Assembly (NCBI GenBank): GCA_946480685.1
Contig: CAMLLI010000404.1
Location: 1 to 5,128 of the forward strand
Direction: 5' to 3'
DNA from: an uncultured Flammeovirgaceae bacterium
GTDB lineage: Bacteria; Bacteroidota; Bacteroidia; Cytophagales; Cyclobacteriaceae
Length of the DNA: 5,128 nucleotides
The notes under the pieces were generated by a model. The model saw nothing but the letters and a program-made list of their open reading frames with translations. It was not told where the DNA came from and ran no database searches. Shown here in pieces: positions 1 through 5,128 of the stretch; the stretch's first letter is position 1, and each line of letters begins with the position of its first letter. A program made the translations under genes and the position numbers.

Positions 1-170
1 GCTCTATTGTATTATAAGACTGTATTATATGACTTCGATATACCTCTGTGCCTTATACGGAAATTCGTTGACCATTTTTTATGAGCCTGTTGCATTTTCT
101 ACTCCGACAACGGCCGGTAAACTATATCACAGCGCCATGCGTCATCAGCAGCCAACTTCAGCAAGCCGCT
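1..170. other. Left-edge intergenic stretch with no supported gene
   Basis: This AT-rich segment lies downstream of the minus-strand SDR gene. Two plus-strand frames are open from the window edge: one to a TGA at 82-84 and one to a TAA at 176-178, which slightly overlaps the SDR 3' end. Neither has a recognisable motif, so the tail of an upstream plus-strand gene is possible but unproven. A 9-bp direct repeat TGTATTATA occurs at 8-16 and 21-29. I see no convincing hairpin plus T-tract to terminate the minus-strand transcript. Confidence 0.4.
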
Positions 171-1061
171 CTATTTAAAATAAATACCAGAATTCAAATC
201 ATCCATAAGACTTGCTTCGGTCGGATGCCATCCTAACGTGTGGCGTGTTTGCTCACTTGAAGCCTGGCAATTCATAGAGGCAAAATGTGTAAACCATGTA
301 AAGTGATGCTGAGCTTCTTCCGGACTTTTGCTTATCGTTGGCACATTCAACCCCTTACCTATACTTTCAGCAATAACACGAAAATCAACCCCTGATTCTG
401 CGACTGCATGGAAAACCCGTTGCTGCGGACGTTGTTCTATAATAAGACGATATACTATAGCTGCATCAAGCCGGTGCACTGCGGGCCAGCGATTGCTACC
501 ATCTCGTATATATACTGATTGTTGTTTCTGTCGGGCTATATCAATGATCATGGGTATAAAACCATGATCTCCTTCACCATGTACAGTAGGCGGCAGGCGC
601 ACTATATATACTTGTACTCCCTGGGCAGCCACAGCGTTTGCAGCTTCTTCGGATGCAGCACGTGGAATTTGATCAGAAGAAGGAGGTACATCACTTTCAA
701 TAATAGGTTGTGACTGGCGCAATAGTCCGATGCCGGAAGTGATCACCAGCGGTTTGTTTGTACGAAGGAGTGCAGCACCGAGCGCAAGAATAACATGCCT
801 GTCGGTTTCGCAGTTTTCTTTGAACTTGCTGAAATCATGATTGAACGCTGTGTGAATGACAGCATCACATTGGGCAGCTCCTTCTTTGAGACTTTCAGGA
901 TTATCAATATCACCGCGGTAAACATCAGCACCCAGTTGTATCAACGTTTGTGCTGCACGATCCGAACGCACGAGGCCAAGAACATGATGACCTGCCTGCA
1001 GGAGATCTTTAACAATAGCGGAGCCCACAAATCCGGAAGCCCCTGTAACAAATACACGCAT
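171..1061 (-). CDS. Atypical SDR family NAD(P)-dependent epimerase/dehydratase-like oxidoreductase
   Basis: This 296-residue protein is a complete Rossmann-fold short-chain dehydrogenase/reductase of the extended or atypical class, probably a cytoplasmic NAD(P)-dependent oxidoreductase. The glycine-rich dinucleotide loop TGASGFVG is at residues 6-13. GLVRSDR at 29-35 puts basic residues just after strand beta-2, which favours NADP(H). GDID at 50-53 and VIHTAF at 68-73 match the adenine-pocket and beta-4 positions. VITSGIG at 106-112 and VRLPPTVHGEG at 154-164 are typical beta-5 and beta-6 segments, and WPAVHRLDAA (192-201) matches the substrate-domain signature of the family. The canonical catalytic YxxxK is missing: the expected stretch reads IPRAASEEAANA (132-143) with no Tyr, as in atypical SDR subgroups. 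The length is normal for such proteins. The gene starts at ATG 1059-1061, 75 bp downstream of the co-oriented Crp/Fnr regulator, so co-transcription or control by that regulator is plausible. The substrate cannot be deduced. Confidence 0.93.
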   Translation of the reverse strand: MRVFVTGASGFVGSAIVKDLLQAGHHVLGLVRSDRAAQTLIQLGADVYRGDIDNPESLKEGAAQCDAVIHTAFNHDFSKFKENCETDRHVILALGAALLRTNKPLVITSGIGLLRQSQPIIESDVPPSSDQIPRAASEEAANAVAAQGVQVYIVRLPPTVHGEGDHGFIPMIIDIARQKQQSVYIRDGSNRWPAVHRLDAAIVYRLIIEQRPQQRVFHAVAESGVDFRVIAESIGKGLNVPTISKSPEEAQHHFTWFTHFASMNCQASSEQTRHTLGWHPTEASLMDDLNSGIYFK

Positions 1062-1083
1062 ATACTATTTCAATTTTATCGAA

Positions 1084-1095
1084 AGCAAAATTGCT
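1084..1095 (-). promoter_or_regulatory. Weak -7-like element inside a small inverted repeat upstream of the SDR gene
   Basis: AGCAA-AA-TTGCT is a perfect 5-bp inverted repeat. On the minus strand it contains CAATTTTG (1093-1086), one mismatch from the Bacteroidetes -7 consensus TAnnTTTG. It ends about 25 bp before the SDR start codon, a reasonable distance for a promoter. No clear -33 TTG is seen, so this is only a candidate. Confidence 0.25.
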
Positions 1096-1116
1096 ATATA
1101 TGCTTCTGGAAAAACG

Positions 1117-1130
1117 TGGTCATTTGACCA
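1117..1130. promoter_or_regulatory. Perfect 14-bp palindrome, candidate operator
   Basis: TGGTCA-TT-TGACCA is a perfect two-fold symmetric site. It lies 6 bp beyond the stop codon of the Crp/Fnr-type regulator and 55 bp upstream of the SDR start codon. Its size and symmetry fit a dimeric helix-turn-helix protein. It is neither the E. coli CRP (TGTGA-N6-TCACA) nor FNR (TTGAT-N4-ATCAA) consensus. The 2-nt spacer makes an RNA hairpin unlikely as its main role. Binding by the neighbouring regulator is inference. Confidence 0.4.
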
Positions 1131-1136
1131 TATTTT

Positions 1137-1715
1137 TCAGCGATGCAGTTGTGCGTGACGAATGCGCGTAAGTGTCTTCAGGGAAATACCCAGGTAGGCA
1201 GCAATCATTCGCAGGGGTAATCGTTGAACAAGTGCAGGCGAGTCACGGATAAAATCATTATACTTTTCTTCCGGAGTTGCGCTCAGCGCAGAAAGCAAAC
1301 GCTGTCGACTGTTATGTATAGCCCGCGAGATAAGTTGTTCTGCGAAACTTTTGAGTAAAGGAATTTCGGAGAGGAGACGATCAAAATCAGATTTTGTCCA
1401 CATCAGGATTTCGCTGGCTTCAACGGCAGCGATATTGTAGCGTGATGGAGTTTGTGTGTCGTAACTTTCTGCATCAAGTGTCCATGTGCGTTCCGGTGAG
1501 AATAGCAGGATATGTTCACTTCCATCCGCACGTGTACCAAATACACGAACCATGCCCTTAACGATGAAAGTTTTATGACGACAAATTTCTCCCTCCAAAA
1601 GCAGAAAGTCGTTACGATGCAACACTCTTGGTGTAGCGAGAGAACTGATCCGTTTCAGATCGCCTTCACTGAAATTAGCATGAGACCGGAGATAGGATTC
1701 AAATTCGGGAGTCAT
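1137..1715 (-). CDS. Crp/Fnr family transcriptional regulator
   Basis: This 192-residue protein has the usual size of the short Bacteroidetes Crp/Fnr-like regulators. Residues about 24-110 form the cNMP-binding-like beta-roll, with LHRNDFLLLEGE at 32-43 and the core IVKGMVRVFG at 51-60. Residues about 110-145 form the long dimerisation helix. The C-terminal helix-turn-helix is LPLRMIAAYLGISLKTLTRIR (166-186), and the protein ends directly after the recognition helix. The classic phosphate-binding cassette (GE ... RxA) is not present; the region reads DAESYDTQTPSRYNIAA (81-97), so cAMP binding is doubtful. I chose ATG 1713-1715. A start at 1814 would add 33 residues with Cys- and Trp-rich, family-untypical sequence and would overlap the -7-like element at 1724-1731. 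The gene lies upstream of the SDR gene on the same strand and is divergent from the beta-helix gene. Confidence 0.93.
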   Translation of the reverse strand: MTPEFESYLRSHANFSEGDLKRISSLATPRVLHRNDFLLLEGEICRHKTFIVKGMVRVFGTRADGSEHILLFSPERTWTLDAESYDTQTPSRYNIAAVEASEILMWTKSDFDRLLSEIPLLKSFAEQLISRAIHNSRQRLLSALSATPEEKYNDFIRDSPALVQRLPLRMIAAYLGISLKTLTRIRHAQLHR

Positions 1716-1723
1716 ATAGCAGC

Positions 1724-1731
1724 CAAAGGTA
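1724..1731 (-). promoter_or_regulatory. Bacteroidetes -7 promoter element for the Crp/Fnr gene
   Basis: On the minus strand this reads TACCTTTG, a full match to TAnnTTTG. It ends only 8 bp before the chosen ATG (1715), so the transcript would be leaderless or have a very short leader. No TTG at the normal -33 spacing is visible; a TTTTG lies too close, at 1745-1741. The match supports starting translation at 1715 rather than further upstream. Confidence 0.45.
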
Positions 1732-1798
1732 CGGAAAATACAAAACCAGGGAATGCGTACTACCCGGAACATGTGATTCAGTCGTGCTATACATATTG

Positions 1799-1806
1799 TA
1801 TATTTG
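1799..1806 (+). promoter_or_regulatory. Candidate Bacteroidetes -7 element reading away from the regulator
   Basis: TATATTTG matches TAnnTTTG exactly on the plus strand. Transcription would begin near 1812 and meet the terminator at 1840-1884. No good -33 TTG is present; TGTG at 1772-1775 is the nearest and its spacing is loose. A match to six fixed bases is expected once or twice by chance in a window this size, so its position is the main argument for it. Confidence 0.35.
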
Positions 1807-1811
1807 TGTTC

Positions 1812-1884
1812 CACCTGAATAACAGGTAGGTTAGGAATCGAGACCAGTTTTATCCAGTCGGGATTTTACTGGTCTCCTTTTTTT
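1812..1884 (+). ncRNA. Candidate small RNA or leader attenuator ending in an intrinsic terminator
   Basis: This plus-strand segment of about 70 nt follows the TATATTTG element. It folds into two local hairpins. The first is ACCTG (1813-1817), loop AATAA, CAGGT (1823-1827), extendable by CC/GG around a bulged A. The second is the terminator stem at 1840-1876, followed by seven T. No plus-strand gene ends just before it; the open frame antisense to the regulator that stops at 1829 looks non-coding. It could be an independent small RNA, or the start of a leader that attenuates transcription into the beta-helix gene about 210 bp downstream. It resembles no RNA family I recognise. Confidence 0.35.
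1840..1884 (+). terminator. Strong rho-independent terminator on the plus strand
   Basis: GAGACCAGT (1840-1848) pairs perfectly with ACTGGTCTC (1868-1876). Inside is a TTT/TTT internal loop, then ATCC (1852-1855) pairing with GGAT (1861-1864) around the loop AGTCG. One C and seven T (1878-1884) follow, the classic intrinsic terminator layout. The minus strand has no T-tract after the hairpin, so the signal is directional. It is oddly placed, between divergent genes and pointing toward the beta-helix gene. Confidence 0.75.
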
Positions 1885-1897
1885 CATTCGTTCCTGT

Positions 1898-1910
1898 TTT
1901 CAATATCCAG
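1898..1910 (+). repeat. Left copy of a 13-bp inverted repeat flanking the beta-helix gene
   Basis: TTTCAATATCCAG here is the exact reverse complement of 4485-4497. The two copies bracket the beta-helix gene and its terminator in terminal-repeat orientation. There is no transposase, and similarity does not extend beyond 13 bp. One such match in about 5 kb is only mildly unexpected by chance. Confidence 0.2.
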
Positions 1911-1959
1911 CTCTGCCCGGGCGAAATGAGACAAGGCCAGACGGACCGCTATATATCCC

Positions 1960-2011
1960 GGATTTGTATATATAGGCGATGCCAGCAACTGGCCCGAAAT
2001 TTTACAAATCC
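1960..2011 (+). repeat. Nested inverted repeat, possible structured 5' leader
   Basis: GGATTTGTA (1960-1968) and TACAAATCC (2003-2011) form a perfect 9-bp outer stem. Within the 34-nt interval, GCCAG (1981-1985), loop CAA and CTGGC (1989-1993) form a perfect inner hairpin. The right inner arm, extended to CTGGCC (1989-1994), could alternatively pair with GGCCAG at 1935-1940, so two exclusive folds are possible. It could be a leader RNA structure or a DNA-binding site. Confidence 0.35.
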
Positions 2012-2096
2012 CCTGCGACTCATTTACCGGTGATGATCCTCTAGTTAAATAATCTGTTATTAGAAATTATACTCTGTACATTTAAACTCACAATGT

Positions 2097-4265
2097 ATGA
2101 CAAGAACTCTATGTCTGAAATTAACCCTGCTGGTTCTGGTACTCTTCACCGCGCAGCAGGCCGATGCGCAATGTAACTGTGATTTTTATCTTTCCGATTT
2201 GCTGATACCTGGTAAGAACATTGTTGAAGGTCGGAATGTGCCCCCCGGATCGGTTGTTTGTCTCAATGCAGCCACACCACGAAATGGCAACCTGTTGTTC
2301 AAGCGATTTAACGGAACGTCTGCAGCACCCATTACCATTATTAATTGTGGAGGAAAATATACTGTTAACTCCGGAACGTTGTCTTTTTCCATCAAGTTTT
2401 TCGGAAGCTCTCATTTCCGGTTAACCGGTACAGGTGATCCTGCGATCACACACGGTATTGAAGTGAATGGCGGCAGCCAGGGAATTTCCGTTGATAGTCT
2501 CAGTACGAATTTTGAAATCGATCATATCGATGTTCACGGACAAAATTTCGCGGGCATCATGGCGAAGACTGACCCGGACTGCAACCCGGCTACGTGGAGA
2601 GAAAATTTTACGATGTACGATATTCGTATTCATGATAACTATATCCACAGCACCAATCATGGTGAGGGAATGTATATCGGGAATTCATTTTACGCGGGTG
2701 GTATGAATCGCACGTGTGGTGATACTGTAATACGTGTTTATCCGCATGCGATTGTTGGTGCCAAGATATATAACAACGAAATTTTTGATACCGGTGCAGA
2801 TGGTATACAAGTAGGATCTGCAACGCAGGGATGCGAGATCCACCACAACCGGATAGAGCGTCATGGTCAGCGGCCGTTCGATAACAGGAATGATCAGGGA
2901 AATGGAATTCAGCTCGGAGAAGGAACGGGTGGTTTGTGTTACAATAACTTTATACTGAATATACCTCCCGCGAATGCGGTTGACAGAACCGGTTATTCTA
3001 TTATCTGTCTGGGCCGTGGTGATAATGTTATCTTTAATAATATCATGATTAACCCCAGCAACGGAGGTATGTTTGTTGATGAACGGGGAGGAGCGGCTAC
3101 TATTACAGGTCCGGGCTCCGGTTACAAAATTATTAACAATACCATCATCAACCCGAAGAACAATGGCTTGCTGTTATATAGTGAGTTGGTGGAAATGAAT
3201 GTTGTTAAGAATAATATTATCGTTAACCCTGAGTTGAAATATATCAGTCACACCAAGGGAGTTAAGATCGATTCTGCCGGTAACTATGAGACCAGGAATA
3301 TCAACACCGTTCAATTCGCAGATCCATCCAACCATGATTATCATATAACAGCTTCGAGTCCTGCAATTGGTTATGGTGTTAATGTGAGCAGCTATGGTGT
3401 AACGTTTGACTTCGATGATGTTGCTCGTCCGGTGGGGACAGCTTGGGATGCTGGTGCATTCGAATTCCCGGATGATCCGTCACAGGAGTGGACTCTATAT
3501 ATCAACGCAGGCGGTGATGTAGTGGACAATCAATGGGAACGCGATAAGCAAACACAGCCGCATCCATACTTTGATACTACATATCCATCTCTGACAACCG
3601 GTAGTGCCAGTTCTTTCTCGGGTGTAAATAACACCAATGCTCCGAATGCAGTGTTGGGATCATATCGCTATACCAGCGGAAGCGGAAACACCATACAGTA
3701 TAATATACCGGTGCCGGAAGCAAATGAAACCTACCAGGTGTCGCTTTACTTTGCAAAGAAAGCGAGCGATACATTTACATCCGGTCAGAGAAGGTTTAAT
3801 ATACTAGCAGAAGGAAATTTAATAACCACCTACGATGTATATGATTCCACGTTGGCCGGAGCGAATTCCTATACTTTCACAACACAGGTGTCAGACAATA
3901 CACTTCAGTTGAAGTTTGCCGCGTTGTCAGGAGCACACGCTCATATCAATGCGATAGCGGTAACCAATGTGATAACAGCAAATGCAAGTGCAGCCCATGT
4001 AGCAGCCACACAAGCAAAACGCGGAGTGTCGCTATATCCCAATCCTGTATCCAGCTATCTGGGTATTGCAGTCGATCCGAATAACTCGTATACCATTAGT
4101 ATATCCGATTCCAGAAACCAGGTATATTCTACATGGTCAGTAAGCGGTGAAGAAAACAAGCAGGTGGATGTATCTGCTTTGCCAGACAACCAGATTTACT
4201 TTGTACACGTTCTGTCTGCCGATGGAAAAAAGGAAACCTATAAAGTTGTAAAAAAGCAACGATGA
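2097..4265 (+). CDS. Secreted right-handed beta-helix protein with malectin-like domain and T9SS sorting signal
   Basis: This 722-residue protein is exported across both membranes and is probably surface-bound or released. Residues 1-24 are a Sec signal peptide (hydrophobic LTLLVLVLF core, ADA cleavage site before Gln25). Residues about 70-455 form a right-handed parallel beta-helix with repeated short strands and Asn-turns such as IRIHDNYIH, KIYNNEIFDTGADGIQVG, CEIHHNRIERHG, YKIINNTIINPKNNGL and VVKNNIIVNP; it closes with WDAGAFEF (450-457), a usual end of such helices in Bacteroidetes. Residues about 464-625 match a malectin-like carbohydrate-binding domain, with YINAGG (468-473), the IPVP edge strand (537-540), GQRRFNI (563-569) and HINAIAV (616-622). 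After an Ala-rich linker, residues 642-722 are a T9SS type A sorting domain beginning with SLYPNPV (645-651) and ending in a basic tail. Beta-helix relatives include polysaccharide lyases and pectinases, but I cannot identify catalytic residues, so binding or depolymerisation of a polysaccharide is inference. The gene appears monocistronic and has its own terminator. Confidence 0.95.
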   Translation: MTRTLCLKLTLLVLVLFTAQQADAQCNCDFYLSDLLIPGKNIVEGRNVPPGSVVCLNAATPRNGNLLFKRFNGTSAAPITIINCGGKYTVNSGTLSFSIKFFGSSHFRLTGTGDPAITHGIEVNGGSQGISVDSLSTNFEIDHIDVHGQNFAGIMAKTDPDCNPATWRENFTMYDIRIHDNYIHSTNHGEGMYIGNSFYAGGMNRTCGDTVIRVYPHAIVGAKIYNNEIFDTGADGIQVGSATQGCEIHHNRIERHGQRPFDNRNDQGNGIQLGEGTGGLCYNNFILNIPPANAVDRTGYSIICLGRGDNVIFNNIMINPSNGGMFVDERGGAATITGPGSGYKIINNTIINPKNNGLLLYSELVEMNVVKNNIIVNPELKYISHTKGVKIDSAGNYETRNINTVQFADPSNHDYHITASSPAIGYGVNVSSYGVTFDFDDVARPVGTAWDAGAFEFPDDPSQEWTLYINAGGDVVDNQWERDKQTQPHPYFDTTYPSLTTGSASSFSGVNNTNAPNAVLGSYRYTSGSGNTIQYNIPVPEANETYQVSLYFAKKASDTFTSGQRRFNILAEGNLITTYDVYDSTLAGANSYTFTTQVSDNTLQLKFAALSGAHAHINAIAVTNVITANASAAHVAATQAKRGVSLYPNPVSSYLGIAVDPNNSYTISISDSRNQVYSTWSVSGEENKQVDVSALPDNQIYFVHVLSADGKKETYKVVKKQR

Positions 4266-4293
4266 ATGGGCAGTAGTCATAGATGATTCATCG
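4260..4293 (+). repeat. Inverted repeat spanning the stop codon of the beta-helix gene
   Basis: CGATGAAT (4260-4267), which includes the TGA stop, pairs perfectly with ATTCATCG (4286-4293) around an 18-nt loop. No T-tract follows. It may be a minor 3'-end structure in front of the main terminator, or chance. Confidence 0.25.
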
Positions 4294-4297
4294 GTAA

Positions 4298-4336
4298 ATG
4301 TAAAGGCATAGGATCACGGATCTTATGCCTTTTATA
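4298..4336 (+). terminator. Intrinsic terminator of the beta-helix gene
   Basis: AAAGGCATAGGATC (4302-4315) pairs with GATCTTATGCCTTT (4319-4332) over 14 bp with a single G-U wobble and an ACG loop. T4301-A4333 and flanking bases extend the stem. The 3' arm ends in a T-run and TATATATT follows. It begins about 35 bp after the stop codon. On the minus strand the stem is followed by a weaker T-rich stretch, so it may also stop transcripts of the convergent hydrolase. Confidence 0.85.
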
Positions 4337-4484
4337 TATTAAGTTAAGAGTTCCTCTGTATGGATAAATAGTTTGTGTTTCTATATCAGACGTTGTGTGA
4401 AGTAATTAATTGATTGTATAATTTTCCTTTTTTTTGAGCAGGCGATCAGCTATGTTTCCAGTGTTCGGTGTCTTCAAAAGCTGA

Positions 4485-4497
4485 CTGGATATTGAAA
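4485..4497 (-). repeat. Right copy of the 13-bp inverted repeat
   Basis: CTGGATATTGAAA is the reverse complement of 1898-1910. It lies 3 bp beyond the stop codon of the hydrolase gene. No target-site duplication is evident around either copy. Confidence 0.2.
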
Positions 4498-4500
4498 TCA

Positions 4501-5128
4501 TCAGCGTTGATCTGTCGACAAAAAATTGTCAATAAGCGTTAACACTTCGTCAAAATTAGTTTCCAGCAACATGTGGCTTCCGTCAAGTATATATGTAGAG
4601 GCGCGGAGTAAATCGCGTTTGTAACAGTGCGCTTCATCTACACTGAAAAATACATCATGCTTTCCCCAGAGAATGAGGGCAGGGGGTTGGTGCTTCCGGA
4701 AATACTCCTGGAAGACTGGGAACATTTTAATATTATTCTCAAAATCACAATTCAGCTCAAACTGCATATCTATATTACCGGGTCTCTTCATGAGGTCCCA
4801 ATCCAGCATCCATAGTTCCGGACTGATCTTCGACAAAGATGCTTCAGGCACTCCGGCAGTATATTGCATCTTTACACCTTCTTCACTCAAGAACGCGGAT
4901 ACTTTTTTCTTCTTCTCAGGCGTAGGGTTTTGCCAATAGTCTTTTGTCTCGTTCCAGGCAGGGCCGATGCCTTCATCATACGCGTTTCCGTTTTGGACAA
5001 TGATTCGCTCAATCTTCTCGGGATGATTCACACACAACCGTAGGCCTATGGGACAGCCGTAGTCGTGTAGATAAATCGTGAATGACGTCAAGCCGATCGC
5101 ATCGGTAAACCGGTTGATGTAGGCTGAG
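4501..5128 (-). CDS. Alpha/beta hydrolase with Asp nucleophile, partial (N-terminus outside the window)
   Basis: The visible 208 residues are the C-terminal part of an alpha/beta-hydrolase fold enzyme; the frame stays open to the window edge. An apparent start at 5091 is really an internal TTG Leu codon, because upstream codons continue the fold (SAYINRFTDAIG before LTSFTIYLHDYG). Counting from the first full codon, the nucleophile elbow is LHDYGCPIG (20-28) with Asp22, the arrangement of haloalkane dehalogenases and epoxide hydrolases (HDWG), but with Tyr in place of Trp. QNGNAYDEG follows at 45-53, then a cap region containing MKRPGNIDMQFELNCDFENN. ILWGKHD (152-158) offers the acid Asp158 and DGSHMLLE (182-189) the catalytic His185, so the Asp-Asp-His triad looks complete. 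The family acts on ester, epoxide or carbon-halogen bonds through a covalent intermediate; the substrate is unknown. No signal peptide can be judged. It is convergent with the beta-helix gene. Confidence 0.9.
   Translation of the reverse strand, partial: SAYINRFTDAIGLTSFTIYLHDYGCPIGLRLCVNHPEKIERIIVQNGNAYDEGIGPAWNETKDYWQNPTPEKKKKVSAFLSEEGVKMQYTAGVPEASLSKISPELWMLDWDLMKRPGNIDMQFELNCDFENNIKMFPVFQEYFRKHQPPALILWGKHDVFFSVDEAHCYKRDLLRASTYILDGSHMLLETNFDEVLTLIDNFLSTDQR

Larger units (their letters stand above)
1885..2096 (+). other. Upstream region of the beta-helix gene
   Basis: No gene is seen here. The segment holds an 8-bp palindrome GCCCGGGC (1915-1922), a nested hairpin at 1960-2011 and an AT-rich stretch (2041-2096) before the ATG at 2097. 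I find no exact TAnnTTTG near that start and no Shine-Dalgarno sequence, the latter being normal for Bacteroidetes. The promoter of the beta-helix gene is therefore unassigned. Confidence 0.4.

Noticed and set aside
2..178. Open plus-strand frame at the left edge, possibly the tail of an upstream gene
   Set aside because: About 58 codons can stay open by chance. The composition is unremarkable, no motif is visible, and a second frame is also open to position 84.
795..1127. Plus-strand open frame of 110 codons opposite the 5' part of the SDR gene
   Set aside because: The sequence is Cys- and Ile-rich with no family features, and the opposite strand encodes the diagnostic Rossmann loop. It is a shadow frame.
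1716..1814. 33-residue N-terminal extension of the Crp/Fnr regulator
   Set aside because: The residues are unlike the family N-terminus, and a -7 promoter match lies inside the extension. The internal ATG at 1715 gives the normal length.
1512..1829. Plus-strand open frame of 105 codons opposite the Crp/Fnr gene, ending 10 bp before the terminator
   Set aside because: Its translation has no recognisable domain, and it lies antisense to a well-supported gene whose family match is clear. The nearby terminator alone does not make it coding.
2421..2823. Several short open frames inside the beta-helix gene on both strands
   Set aside because: They overlap a long, clearly coding frame with convincing domain structure and show no features of their own.
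4428..4435. Run of eight T after the beta-helix gene as a second terminator
   Set aside because: No GC-containing hairpin precedes it on the plus strand; the upstream sequence is AT-rich without a usable stem.
4446..4483. TCAGCT/AGCTGA inverted repeat as terminator of the minus-strand hydrolase
   Set aside because: The stem is only 6 bp with a 26-nt loop, and no T-tract follows on either strand.

Overview
The window looks like chromosomal DNA from a Bacteroidetes bacterium, probably a Chitinophaga-like polysaccharide degrader. The evidence is a large secreted protein ending in a type IX secretion (T9SS) sorting domain, a short Crp/Fnr regulator of the Bacteroidetes type, starts without Shine-Dalgarno sequences, and matches to the Bacteroidetes -7 promoter element TAnnTTTG. 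The genus is inference; the phylum is well supported.

Layout. Positions 1-170 hold no gene I can support. On the minus strand, an atypical SDR/NAD-dependent epimerase-like oxidoreductase (171-1061) lies downstream of a Crp/Fnr-family regulator (1137-1715). The 75-bp gap between them carries a perfect 14-bp palindrome, a plausible operator. The regulator is divergent from the large plus-strand gene at 2097-4265, which encodes a signal peptide, a right-handed beta-helix, a malectin-like carbohydrate-binding domain and a T9SS type A C-terminal signal. A strong intrinsic terminator hairpin follows it at 4298-4336. A convergent minus-strand alpha/beta hydrolase with an Asp nucleophile (haloalkane dehalogenase/epoxide hydrolase-like) enters from the right edge and stops at 4501; its N-terminus is outside the window.

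The least ordinary part is the divergent intergenic region, about 1716-2096. It has a textbook plus-strand terminator (1840-1884) with no plus-strand gene upstream of it. A TAnnTTTG match lies about 35 bp before the terminator and a second small hairpin lies between them, so the segment could encode a small RNA of about 70 nt or a leader attenuator. A nested hairpin (1960-2011) lies further down, before the beta-helix gene.

Functionally, the regulator and SDR form a plausible regulator-target pair (inference from order, strand and the palindrome). The beta-helix/malectin protein is probably an exported polysaccharide-binding or polysaccharide-degrading protein. The hydrolase is an independent metabolic gene. 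I see no phage, CRISPR, insertion sequence or tRNA/rRNA, and no evidence of a wholly new multi-gene system.
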